Position numbers and translations under genes: made by a program
Shown here: piece by piece, positions 52,711 to 60,773 of the stretch
Position numbering within the stretch: position 1 is the stretch's first letter
Layout of the letters: each line of letters opens with the position of its first letter
From: Pseudaminobacter sp040049255
Lineage (GTDB): Bacteria > Pseudomonadota > Alphaproteobacteria > Rhizobiales > Rhizobiaceae
Length of the DNA: 64,000 nucleotides
Direction of reading: 5' to 3'
Assembly (NCBI RefSeq): GCF_040049255.1
Contig: NZ_JBDZDR010000004.1
Span: 372,001 to 436,000, forward strand
Notes under the pieces: model-generated
What the model was told of the DNA's origin: nothing
Database searches by the model: none
Seen by the model: the letters and a program-made list of their open reading frames with translations, nothing else

Positions 52711-53826
52711 ATGTCGTTCCTACAAATCCGCAATCTCGAAAAGACCTTCGGCAGCGTGAAGGTTCTGAAGGGCATCGATCTCGACGTCGAGGAGGGCGGC
52801 TTCCTGGTCCTTGTCGGACCCTCCGGTTGCGGCAAGTCTACCCTGCTCAACTCCATCGCCGGGCTGGAGGCCATCACCGGTGGCTCGATCAGCATCGGCG
52901 GCAGGGTGATCGACAAGCTGCATCCTTCGCAGCGCGACATTGCCATGGTCTTCCAGTCCTATGCGCTGTACCCAAACATGAGCGTGGCGGGAAACATCGG
53001 CTTTGGCATGGAGATCCGCGGCGTGCCGAAGCCGGAGCGCGAAAAGGCCATCGCTTCCGTTGCCGAGATGCTGCAGATCGGCCATCTGCTCGACCGCAAG
53101 CCCAGCCAGCTTTCCGGCGGCCAGCGCCAGCGCGTCGCAATCGGCCGGGCGCTGGTGCGCAATCCGCAGGTGTTCCTGTTCGACGAACCGCTGTCCAACC
53201 TCGACGCCAAGCTCCGCGTCGACATGCGCACCGAAATCAAGCGCCTGCATCAGCGTATGGGCACGACCATCGTCTATGTCACGCACGACCAGATCGAAGC
53301 GATGACGCTGGCGACCAAGATAGCGGTGCTGAAGGACGGGCTGCTACAGCAATCGGGCACGCCGGCGGAAATCTACAACAACCCGGCCAATCTCTTCGTC
53401 GCTGACTTCATGGGCTCGCCCGCCATGAACCTCATCCCGGTGACGATCGCCAAGAACGGTTCGTGCGTCTCCCTCTCGACGCACCGCGACGAACAGGAAC
53501 CGCTGGTGCTCGGCGTGCCCAATGCACCTTCAGGGTTGGCCGCGCATAACGGCAAGGAGGTGATCTTCGGCATCCGCCCCGAAGCCCTGACCGACCGCGA
53601 CGGCGCTGACCGCAATGCGCTCAATGTCGCCGAGAGCGAATGCCTGATCGAGGTGGTCGAGCCAGCGGGCTCCGACACTTTCGCCGTGACCCGTCTGGGC
53701 AAGAAGCACGTCACCGCGCGGCTGCGCGCAGACGCAAATGTCGCCGCCGGCAACAAAATGAAGCTGGCGTTCAATCTCGACAAGGCGGTGTTCTTCGACC
53801 CGGCCAGCGGCCAGCGGATCGTCTGA
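52711..53826 (+). CDS. sugar ABC transporter ATP-binding protein (MalK/UgpC-type)
   Basis: 371 residues from MSFLQIRNLEKTFGS. The ATPase domain has Walker A GPSGCGKST, Q-loop FQSYALYPNMSV, signature LSGGQRQRVAIGRAL, Walker B VFLFDEPLSNLD and H-loop VTHDQ. A C-terminal TOBE-type regulatory domain (about 240-371; FGIRPEAL) marks the carbohydrate CUT1 class. It is separated from the permeases only by the palindromic repeat, so it is part of the same operon. Confidence 0.94.
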   Translation: MSFLQIRNLEKTFGSVKVLKGIDLDVEEGGFLVLVGPSGCGKSTLLNSIAGLEAITGGSISIGGRVIDKLHPSQRDIAMVFQSYALYPNMSVAGNIGFGMEIRGVPKPEREKAIASVAEMLQIGHLLDRKPSQLSGGQRQRVAIGRALVRNPQVFLFDEPLSNLDAKLRVDMRTEIKRLHQRMGTTIVYVTHDQIEAMTLATKIAVLKDGLLQQSGTPAEIYNNPANLFVADFMGSPAMNLIPVTIAKNGSCVSLSTHRDEQEPLVLGVPNAPSGLAAHNGKEVIFGIRPEALTDRDGADRNALNVAESECLIEVVEPAGSDTFAVTRLGKKHVTARLRADANVAAGNKMKLAFNLDKAVFFDPASGQRIV

Positions 53827-53836
53827 GGGGCGGAGA

Positions 53837-54880
53837 GTGACCGCCGTCAACAGCCGCGCTCTGGCCGCCGAAGCGAAAGCGGCCGCCACCGCCGCAGCAG
53901 TGGCTGGATCGAACTGGCGGCTCACATGGGATCGTGGGCAGGCCGACGTCTTCGCCACTGGCGGTTCCCTGCACAACCTGGTTTTCCGCCTGGACAATGG
54001 CTGTGCCGTCGCGCCGCTGGCGGAAGCCCCCTGGATCGGTGATCCCTCTGTCGGGACAGATGCATCGATCCCGGCGCATCTGCACCAGCTTGGCGGCGAG
54101 TGGGCTTGCGTTCCGTTCGGGACGGCAATGGTTGACCCGCTTCACCACGGTTTTGGCACAGACAACGCATGGCATGCAGTGGAACAAGCGGCGGATGCGA
54201 TCACGCTGGCCATCGACTATCCGGAACACCATCCGATAAAGAGCCTGGAGCGCCGTTTAATTGGGGTTGCGGGGCAGGCGGCCATCGCCATTGAGTTGAC
54301 GGTCGAAGCGCGGACCCAATGCATCTTGCCGGTTGGCCTGCATCCGATCTTCCGGCTTCCCGAAGAAGGGCGCGGCATGCGGCTAGATCCCGGTCCCTTT
54401 GTGCGCGGTTATACCTTTCCGAAGGTGTTCGAACCGGGCGTCTCACGTCTGAGGCCAGGTGCAGAGTTCACGTCACTCGACGCAGTGCCGCTGGCGGGCG
54501 AGGGGGTAGCCGATCTTTCGCGGCCGCCGGCCGATCTGCGCGAAGAAATACTTCAACTTGCCGACGTGGGCGGCTGCGTTTGCATCGACTACCCGGACGA
54601 CGGGTATCGAGCGCGGCTGGACTGGAACGCGGATGACTTTCCCTCGCTGGTAATATGGCTCTCCAATCGAGGCCGCGCCGCGCCGCCCTGGTCGAACAGC
54701 TTTCGGGGCATCGGCATTGAGCCGGTGAACGGCTTTTTCGACGACACGGGACTTGCATTCCATGCACCGGCTGACCTGGCGCTTGGACGCCAATTCCACG
54801 CCGGCGAGAGATGGACGACACACTATCGAATTTCGGCATCCATTCTTGCCGCCCCCCAACATGAAGGACCGACAGCATGA
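53837..54880 (+). CDS. aldose 1-epimerase-like protein (galactose mutarotase superfamily)
   Basis: 347 residues from a GTG ten bases after the ATPase stop, with GGGGCGGAGA upstream. The fold is suggested by the beta-rich sequence and the conserved-type pieces LHNLVFRLDNG, WIGDPSVG, HHGFGTDNAWH, VGLHPIFRLPEEG and IGIEPVNG. In the mutarotase family, the histidines and the C-terminal glutamate catalyse anomer interconversion of free sugars; H109/H110 and E298-like residues are candidates. It overlaps the isomerase gene by four bases, so it probably supplies the right anomer to that enzyme. Homology looks distant. Confidence 0.75.
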   Translation: MTAVNSRALAAEAKAAATAAAVAGSNWRLTWDRGQADVFATGGSLHNLVFRLDNGCAVAPLAEAPWIGDPSVGTDASIPAHLHQLGGEWACVPFGTAMVDPLHHGFGTDNAWHAVEQAADAITLAIDYPEHHPIKSLERRLIGVAGQAAIAIELTVEARTQCILPVGLHPIFRLPEEGRGMRLDPGPFVRGYTFPKVFEPGVSRLRPGAEFTSLDAVPLAGEGVADLSRPPADLREEILQLADVGGCVCIDYPDDGYRARLDWNADDFPSLVIWLSNRGRAAPPWSNSFRGIGIEPVNGFFDDTGLAFHAPADLALGRQFHAGERWTTHYRISASILAAPQHEGPTA

Positions 54881-55566
54881 AGCGCTCGCGCGTCAATGAA
54901 ATCATCCGCGAAGGAGACGCCTTCATCCGCTCCTTCGGCTATGTCATGCCGCCTTTCGCCTATTGGTCGCCGGGGGAGATGAAGACGCGGCGCCCTGCCG
55001 GAATCATCGACTCGCGCCTCGGCTGGGACATCACCGACTACGGGCAAGGCAAATTTGACGAGCTCGGCCTGTTCCTGTTCACCGTGCGCAACGGCCGCGC
55101 AGAGGACCTCTCGCGCGGCAAGGGCATGCTCTACGCCGAAAAGATCATGATCTCGCGCAAGGACCAGCTTTCACCCATGCACCGCCATGTGGTGAAGGCC
55201 GAGGACATCATCAACCGCGGCGGCGGTAAGCTGGTCATCGAGCTGTTCATGCCGGACGAAGAGGGAAATATAGACCGAAACCGCGAGGTCGAGGTTCCGA
55301 CAGACGGTGTCATCCGCAAGCTGCCGGCAGGCGGCTTGTTGAAGCTCGATCCCGGCGAGAGCGTGACCCTGCTGCCCGGCGTGTGGCATGCGTTCTGGGG
55401 CGAGGGGGCAGACGTGCTGATTGGTGAGGTATCGACCGTGAACGACGACCTGACTGACAACATCTTTGCCGATCCGATCGGGCGCTTTTCCAGCATCGAG
55501 GAAGACGAGGCGCCGCTGCATCTGCTGGTGTCGGACTACGACCGCTTCATCGACGGCAAGGGCTGA
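54877..55566 (+). CDS. D-lyxose/D-mannose isomerase family protein (cupin)
   Basis: 229 residues, matching the D-lyxose ketol-isomerase family (DUF1498/Lyx_isomer). The cupin metal ligands can be placed: H102, H104 and E109 in SPMHRHVVKAEDI, and H171 in PGVWHAFWGE. The N-terminal RSFGYVMPPFAYWSP and RLGWDITDYGQGKFDELGLFLFTVRNG are typical. Members convert D-lyxose to D-xylulose and D-mannose to D-fructose. It is the last gene of the LacI-controlled operon and the only clear catabolic enzyme, so it points to the transported sugar. No kinase is encoded nearby. Confidence 0.9.
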   Translation: MKRSRVNEIIREGDAFIRSFGYVMPPFAYWSPGEMKTRRPAGIIDSRLGWDITDYGQGKFDELGLFLFTVRNGRAEDLSRGKGMLYAEKIMISRKDQLSPMHRHVVKAEDIINRGGGKLVIELFMPDEEGNIDRNREVEVPTDGVIRKLPAGGLLKLDPGESVTLLPGVWHAFWGEGADVLIGEVSTVNDDLTDNIFADPIGRFSSIEEDEAPLHLLVSDYDRFIDGKG

Positions 55567-55598
55567 TAGGGCCGGACACGGACCACACTCGGTTGGAC

Positions 55599-55635
55599 AA
55601 GGGGCGGCGGCTTTAAAGAAGACCCGCCGCCCCTT
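55599..55635. terminator. bidirectional terminator between the sugar operon and the dioxygenase gene
   Basis: AAGGGGCGGCGG (55599-55610) and CCGCCGCCCCTT (55624-55635) form a perfect 12-bp stem with a 13-base loop. The AA/TT ends give a short T-run in both directions. It lies exactly between two convergent genes. Confidence 0.85.
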
Positions 55636-55640
55636 CCAAT

Positions 55641-56585
55641 TCAGTGCCAGCTGTCGAGGCCAAGTAGCTTGCGGCCAAGCTCGTTCAACTCAGCCGTCTT
55701 GGCGTTCTTCTTTTCCCACTCGCGTGGGTCGCCGGGGAACGCCGCACGCGTTGGTGCCTCGCGCTCGCGCCAGGAGTGGATGCGGGCTTCGCGTTCTTCG
55801 TTGTCTTCCTCGTCGGCCGGAAACATCGAGATGTATTGCGCCATGCGCACCCGGTCCTTGGAGTGGTTTGGCCGCACCCCATGCGCCAGCAGCGTGTTGA
55901 AGATCAGAAGGTCGCCGGGGTTCATCTCGATATTGGTGATCGTCAGGCCGGTCAGGTCCGGGTGGTGCGGATCGCGATCGGCGGGCTGCGTCTTCACCCA
56001 TTCCTCGAAATTCTCGAACAATTCGGGAATGCACTGGAAGCCGCCGATGTCGCCATCCTGCTTGACGAGCGAAAGCACGCCCTGGACGCCGATCGGCAGG
56101 GGCCGAAGCGAAGTATCGCTGTCCCAGTGGATGAAGCCGTTCGGGTTGCCCGGCGTTTTCTTGGGCGGATTGAGATTGGCGCGATCAATGGCAACCCAGA
56201 GATCCTCCCTGTCCCAGATGTCGACGAAGGCATCGTAGACGCGCTGTACCTGCCGATTGTCCCAGAGGTACTGGTGGTTGTAGATTTCTACCATGCCGGC
56301 GCCGTTCAGCTCCTTCATCAAATGATCGCGGCGCTGCGGCGCATACCAGGTTGATGGATCCTTCGGGTCCTTTTCGTCGAATTCCCAAAGCAGGTCGATC
56401 AGCCGCTGGACATTCTCCTGCGGCACGGCGTTGCGCACGATCACATAGCCCTTTGTGGTCCAGTGCTGCCAATCGGCCTCGCTGAGCACGCGCAGCGGCA
56501 GCGTCTTCTTGATGTCCTTGAGCTGCGTGGTGACGTTCTTCGACGTCGGATGGCTGTCCTTCTTCAGATCTGTCGCGTGCGCCAC
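55641..56585 (-). CDS. phytanoyl-CoA dioxygenase (PhyH) family protein
   Basis: 314 residues from a GTG at 56585, chosen because GGAGG lies five bases upstream; an ATG four codons earlier and a GTG at 56621 are alternatives. It is an Fe(II)/2-oxoglutarate oxygenase. The iron triad is visible as HWD in NGFIHWDSDTS and a distal His in LLIFNTLLAHGVRPNHSKDRVRMAQY; the arginine after it is the 2-oxoglutarate anchor. The substrate is unknown, since PhyH members act on many small molecules. It is divergent from an AraC regulator, which probably controls it. Confidence 0.88.
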   Translation of the reverse strand: MAHATDLKKDSHPTSKNVTTQLKDIKKTLPLRVLSEADWQHWTTKGYVIVRNAVPQENVQRLIDLLWEFDEKDPKDPSTWYAPQRRDHLMKELNGAGMVEIYNHQYLWDNRQVQRVYDAFVDIWDREDLWVAIDRANLNPPKKTPGNPNGFIHWDSDTSLRPLPIGVQGVLSLVKQDGDIGGFQCIPELFENFEEWVKTQPADRDPHHPDLTGLTITNIEMNPGDLLIFNTLLAHGVRPNHSKDRVRMAQYISMFPADEEDNEEREARIHSWREREAPTRAAFPGDPREWEKKNAKTAELNELGRKLLGLDSWH

Positions 56586-56708
56586 GGTTTCCTCCATTTT
56601 CCGCCTGGTCCTTGATGGCACGATGCTAGTGCGAGCCCGCGGAGGGAAGTTGTACTGGTGGCGCTCATCCTGATACTATTCTGGCGTTTCAATGCGAATG
56701 TTGCCCGA

Positions 56709-57575
56709 ATGAAGCCGTTTCTGGAAAAGCTGCAGCCGATGCCTGGCACTTCATGGGCCATGCTCAACCGCCGGCTCGACGACCAACTTCCCTTCCAGTG
56801 GCATCACCATCCGGAGCTGGAACTGACGCTGACGCTCAATTCGCGCGGACAGCGTTTTATTGGCGATCACATTGGCAGCTATGACGACGGCGACCTCGTG
56901 CTGATCGGGCCGAACCTTCCGCATAGCTGGAGTTCGTCCGAGAAAATCGACCAAGCTGGCCCGCACGTTGCGTTGGTCATGTGGTTTCGGCCGGAATGGG
57001 CGCAGACGCTTGCGGGCACGTTCGTCGAACTCGGCGCCGTTGCTGCCATGGTGGAGCGCGCCGCCACCGGGTTGAAATTCACCGACGCCTATGCTGCGAA
57101 GGCGCGGCCGGTCATCGAGGACCTGTTTACGCGCCCGCCACACGAGCGGCTGCTGTGCCTTATGCAGGTGCTGAACATGCTGGCGCAGGATGCTGGCGCC
57201 GAGCCGCTTGCGAGCCCGCGAAGCGTGCCGACGCCGTCCAGTCAGGATCGTTCAAGGATCGACCGTGTGCTCGATCACATCCATCTCAATTACGCAGCGG
57301 GCCTATCGCTCTCGGAACTGTCCGATGTCGCGGCACTAAGTCAGTCGGGCCTGCACCGGCTGTTTCGCCGTCACACGCATATGTCGATCACGGACTACAT
57401 CATGCGTCTGAAGATCGGCGAGGCCTGCGCCATGCTTTCCGGCACCTCGAAGCCGATCGCGCATATAGCCGAGGCCGTGGGCTACGAAACGCTTGCCAAC
57501 TTCAACCGGCAGTTCAGGGCGCTCAAGGGAATGACGCCCCGCAGCTATCGCCGGAGCTTTCGCGCCGCGGGGTGA
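56709..57575 (+). CDS. AraC-family transcriptional regulator
   Basis: 288 residues from MKPFLEKLQPMPGTSW; a GTG at 56658 would add 17 hydrophobic residues and is less likely. The N-terminal cupin-like sensing domain (about 25-130; PFQWHHHPELELTLTLNSRG, IGPNLPHSW) is followed by two HTH units at about 185-285 (SLSELSDVAALSQSGLHRLFRRHT and PIAHIAEAVGYETLANFNRQFRALKGMTPRSYRR). It is divergent from the PhyH gene with a short intergenic region, so it is the likely regulator of that gene. Confidence 0.9.
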   Translation: MKPFLEKLQPMPGTSWAMLNRRLDDQLPFQWHHHPELELTLTLNSRGQRFIGDHIGSYDDGDLVLIGPNLPHSWSSSEKIDQAGPHVALVMWFRPEWAQTLAGTFVELGAVAAMVERAATGLKFTDAYAAKARPVIEDLFTRPPHERLLCLMQVLNMLAQDAGAEPLASPRSVPTPSSQDRSRIDRVLDHIHLNYAAGLSLSELSDVAALSQSGLHRLFRRHTHMSITDYIMRLKIGEACAMLSGTSKPIAHIAEAVGYETLANFNRQFRALKGMTPRSYRRSFRAAG

Positions 57576-57644
57576 GGTTTAGGCGCCCCAGACGACAAGG
57601 AGCGGGTGAAAGCCCTTTACGAGTCTCGTTTCGCCGCTGAAACG

Positions 57645-58355
57645 TCAGTCCATAAGGCATTTCCTGATGAAGTGCAGCCAGGTGTCGTGGCGCCGCACGG
57701 TCATGCGCGGCAGGAGCAGCATGTCGTCCTGCGGCCGGGCGTGGCCCCGGTTCACCGTGGTCGCGTTTGTGTAACCCGCTTCCTCGACTATCTGCCGGAG
57801 CTCGCCATTCTGACCGCCGTAGGGATAGCAGAAGGCGTCGACGGCGCTGCCCAGCATGTCTTCCAGCTCGTGGCGGGCGTCGGTGATCTGGCGCCGCGCC
57901 TCGCTTGGCGCGACGGTTGGCAGCCGCACATGATCTAGCGTGTGCGAGCCGACCTCATGGCCGCGCGCTGCCCACTCCCGCATCTCGGCCTTCGACATGC
58001 AGGCGGCATAGGGAACGCCCAGCGGCACGTCCCATTCATTGGAGCCGCCGATCTGCCGGCTGACGAAATAGTTCGTGGCCGTGAAGCCGAATTCCTGCAG
58101 CACGGGCATCGCATTGACATAGACGTTGCGAAAGCCGTCGTCGAAGGTAATGCCCGCGACCTTGCCGGTCTTCTCGCCGCGCAAATAGGGCAACAGGTCG
58201 CGCATCGAGAGGCCGGTGAAGCCCAGCCGCTTTAGCCACGTCATCTGGCGGCGAAAATCGCGCGGATCGACCGTCAGCGCGCGAAAGCGGCTGCCGCGCG
58301 GGGCGGGGATGTCGATCTGGTGGTACATGAAGATCGGAATTGGCATGTCTGGCAC
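57645..58355 (-). CDS. polysaccharide deacetylase (NodB-homology domain)
   Basis: 236 residues. The NodB motifs are complete: TFDDGF (catalytic base and metal Asp), SHTLDH (metal His pair), and YPYGGQNGELR. It removes acetyl groups from sugar N-acetyl or O-acetyl positions. There is no signal peptide, so it may act in the cytoplasm on a lipid-linked or nucleotide-linked glycan. It starts three bases after the glycosyltransferase stop; the two form an operon for surface-glycan synthesis or modification. Confidence 0.9.
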   Translation of the reverse strand: MPDMPIPIFMYHQIDIPAPRGSRFRALTVDPRDFRRQMTWLKRLGFTGLSMRDLLPYLRGEKTGKVAGITFDDGFRNVYVNAMPVLQEFGFTATNYFVSRQIGGSNEWDVPLGVPYAACMSKAEMREWAARGHEVGSHTLDHVRLPTVAPSEARRQITDARHELEDMLGSAVDAFCYPYGGQNGELRQIVEEAGYTNATTVNRGHARPQDDMLLLPRMTVRRHDTWLHFIRKCLMD

Positions 58356-58358
58356 CGC

Positions 58359-59093
58359 TCAACGACGACGCATTGCCGCCAGCCTTGCGCGCATCGCAAT
58401 TCTGGCTCTGTAGATCGGGCGCAACAGCTCGCGCTTGAGTTTCGAAATCTGCCGCTTCGGCTTGAGAGTGCTGCCGCCAAGGGTGGGCGATATTTCCCGA
58501 ATTCCCCCAGGTACGACAGACCGGGGCACCACGCCGGTCACCCACGGCATCTGGAGCAGAACGTCGACCGGACGATCCACGGTTTCGGTTGCCTTGAGCA
58601 ATCGTGCCGCCGCGTCGCGGCTGACGAGCTGCGTCACCATGCCAAGCCCAGCGCAGACGGGCTCGATCAGCGAAACGTCTTTCGACCGGGCTACGATCCG
58701 GCCGTTGTCGCGGCCGTCGCGGAAGGGAAAACGGATGAAGCCTTCGCGCTCGATATTCGCCAGTGCGAGTTCGAGCCCATCGAAGAAGGGCGCGACTGGG
58801 GCCGCATCGTCTTCCATGATGAGCGCGGCGTCGAGCTTCTGGTCGAGAATGGCCTGCCAGGCGCGCCGATGGGACAGGAAGCAGGCGATCTCGTTGCGGT
58901 TCAGTTCAAACGGGTAGATTGGCCGATGCAGGCGAGGGCGGTAGAATTTTTGAATGCCCTCTTCGTCAAGCAGCTTTCCGTCCACGGCATCGATGACTTC
59001 CGCCGGGAAGGGCAAGCTGGTCAAAAGCGTTTGGACGTGCTCCCTGCGCTGCTCTGCGCGCGCGAGGTGGATGATGAACGCCTTTACGATCAT
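58359..59093 (-). CDS. glycosyltransferase family 25 (LPS biosynthesis-type)
   Basis: 244 residues. The N-terminus VKAFIIHLARAEQRREHVQTLLTSLPFPAEVIDAVDG, NRNEIACFLSHRRAWQAIL and ALIMEDDAAP (the acidic nucleotide-sugar/metal motif) are typical of GT25 beta-galactosyltransferase-like enzymes of lipooligosaccharide synthesis. The C-terminal tail is very basic (KPKRQISKLKRELLRPIYRAR), perhaps for membrane contact. The acceptor is unknown. It is first in a two-gene unit with the deacetylase. Confidence 0.88.
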   Translation of the reverse strand: MIVKAFIIHLARAEQRREHVQTLLTSLPFPAEVIDAVDGKLLDEEGIQKFYRPRLHRPIYPFELNRNEIACFLSHRRAWQAILDQKLDAALIMEDDAAPVAPFFDGLELALANIEREGFIRFPFRDGRDNGRIVARSKDVSLIEPVCAGLGMVTQLVSRDAAARLLKATETVDRPVDVLLQMPWVTGVVPRSVVPGGIREISPTLGGSTLKPKRQISKLKRELLRPIYRARIAMRARLAAMRRR

Positions 59094-59427
59094 GCAGTAT
59101 CTTTCAGGCCCAAAAGCTGGAATTAAGTCAGTAAGCTTCGGAAGTTCTTACACCAAGTAGCCGATGCTGGAAGCCCGTAAGCACTATCAAGGCGCTGCTC
59201 CGAATCCATTCGGCCGCAAATTCCGTCAGGCGCAACGAGTGTCAACCGGCGGCTAGCCATCTCTCCAGTGTCGATGCACTCGTGCCCAGTTCTCGCCACA
59301 ATCGGTTAACGGTGCGCTAACAAATTACCGAATATGAGAGGGATTGGAGCTGTGAATGCGGGCGGATGTCCACCGCATTTGGTTTTGTATTGCGTAGCTT
59401 GATGACATCTTCAGGGGACAATCGATA
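59094..59427. other. 334-bp upstream region shared by the glycosyltransferase gene and rlpA
   Basis: No gene or tRNA seen. It holds a CtrA-like box at 59306-59320 and a small hairpin (ATGCGG 59356-59361 with CCGCAT 59373-59378) about 50 bases before rlpA. The base composition is lower in GC than in the flanking genes, as expected for a promoter region. Confidence 0.5.
59306..59320. promoter_or_regulatory. CtrA-like box upstream of rlpA
   Basis: TTAA-N7-CTAA (TTAACGGTGCGCTAA), one mismatch from the CtrA consensus TTAA-N7-TTAA, 108 bases before the rlpA start. RlpA is a septal protein, so cell-cycle control is plausible, but one such site can occur by chance. Confidence 0.35.
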
Positions 59428-60642
59428 ATGCTGATTTTGGCGCGCCGGCACATTCGCCGCGCTTCAACCGTCGCTGTTTTTGCGTTGTCCGCTGCTTTTC
59501 TTGCCGCTTGTGCAGCCCCGACGCCAAAGCCTGCCAGCAAGAAGCGTCCGAAGGAGTTCTTCGCCGAGTCCGAATACGGGGTCAAGGCCAGTCCGCGGGT
59601 TACCAACAAGCGTTCGAACCTACCGCGTGGAGGAGGGCGAGACCAGCTCGGCCGCCCCTACACGGTGCGCGGGAAGGTCTACTATCCGAAAGAAGAAAAG
59701 AACTACAAGGTGGTCGGCGCCGCTTCCTGGTATGGCGATGCCTTCCATGGCCGCCTTACCGCCAACGGCGAAATCTACGATATGACGCACCTTACGGCGG
59801 CGCACCCGACCATGCCGCTGCCGAGCTACGCGCGGGTCACCAACACGAAGAACGGAAACTCCGTCATCGTGCGCGTCAACGATCGCGGCCCATACTCGGA
59901 CGACCGCGTGATCGATCTCTCGCGCCGAGCTGCCGAAATGCTCGACTATATGAACGGTGGTACGGCCGATGTGAAGGTCGAATATGTCGGTCGTGCACCG
60001 CTCGATGGCCAGGACGACCAGTTCCTGCTCGCGTCGTTCCGGCCGGGCAATGGCGCGCCGGATCCGTCGATCGGTTTGCCCAGCGGTGTCATGATCGCCA
60101 TGAACGGGTCGACACCCAGTGCGAATGTTGGATCGATGGTCCCGGTGCCCACCTTCTCGCCAATGCAGCCGCAACTACCGACCTCGAGCGACCTGCCGTT
60201 CGGCCAGGCCATTGCGGTCAGCAGCGTCATTTTGCCGGATTTCGGGCCGATCGTTCCCCAGCGGCCGACCCGGCCCACACAGCTTGCGCTTGCCAGCATG
60301 TCCTACGCGGCAGAAGCTCAGAGCAGCGCTGCAGCTGCATTTGCAGCGGTGGATGGAGGGGGCATTGCTGGCGACGCGCAGTGGAAGCGCGGCGATCAGG
60401 GTTCCGTTTCGAGCCCGATCGCAGCCTACATTGCGGTCGGAACCTTCAGCCGAAGCGACGAAGCCAAGCAGGTTGCCCGCTCTCTTTCGGCGGTTGGCAA
60501 GGCAACGGTCGAACGCACCCGCATCAAGGGGGCGAGCCTTTACACGGTCAGCCTTCATGCAGACGGCCGGGCTTCTCTCGACGCGATGCTGGAAAGCGCC
60601 TGGGCGAATGGCGCGCCGGACGCGTTTCCGGTTCGAGACTAG
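59428..60642 (+). CDS. rlpA: septal ring lytic transglycosylase RlpA family lipoprotein
   Basis: 404 residues. The signal peptide ends in lipobox LAAC (C28), so it is probably an outer-membrane lipoprotein. A double-psi beta-barrel domain (about 85-185; VGAASWYGDAFHGRLTANGEIYDM, VNDRGPYSDDRVIDLSRRAAEML) holds the lytic transglycosylase activity. A long low-complexity linker and a C-terminal SPOR domain (about 330-400; AAYIAVGTFSRSDEAKQVARSL) for septal peptidoglycan follow. It cleaves denuded glycan strands at division. The next gene is a peptidoglycan carboxypeptidase. Confidence 0.94.
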   Translation: MLILARRHIRRASTVAVFALSAAFLAACAAPTPKPASKKRPKEFFAESEYGVKASPRVTNKRSNLPRGGGRDQLGRPYTVRGKVYYPKEEKNYKVVGAASWYGDAFHGRLTANGEIYDMTHLTAAHPTMPLPSYARVTNTKNGNSVIVRVNDRGPYSDDRVIDLSRRAAEMLDYMNGGTADVKVEYVGRAPLDGQDDQFLLASFRPGNGAPDPSIGLPSGVMIAMNGSTPSANVGSMVPVPTFSPMQPQLPTSSDLPFGQAIAVSSVILPDFGPIVPQRPTRPTQLALASMSYAAEAQSSAAAAFAAVDGGGIAGDAQWKRGDQGSVSSPIAAYIAVGTFSRSDEAKQVARSLSAVGKATVERTRIKGASLYTVSLHADGRASLDAMLESAWANGAPDAFPVRD

Positions 60643-60736
60643 TTGTTGAGGCTGTGGTGGCATGAAGTCGGGCGGGGCAGGGCCCCTCTCGGCGTCGAAC
60701 ACTTGCTACCTTGTCGATTGGCCTGTTACCCTATTT

Positions 60737-60766
60737 CCAGTCCAAGCTGCAAATTAACTGGACTGG
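60737..60766 (+). promoter_or_regulatory. 8-bp inverted repeat directly before the D,D-carboxypeptidase start
   Basis: CCAGTCCA (60737-60744) and TGGACTGG (60759-60766) are exact reverse complements with a 14-base loop. It ends seven bases before the start codon, where it could mask the ribosome site or act as an operator. No strong Shine-Dalgarno is otherwise visible. Confidence 0.45.
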
Positions 60767-60773
60767 TGTTGTG

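Noticed and set aside
59094..59427. tRNA gene or small RNA upstream of rlpA
   Set aside because: No cloverleaf, no CCA-type acceptor pairing and no terminator with a T-run was found.
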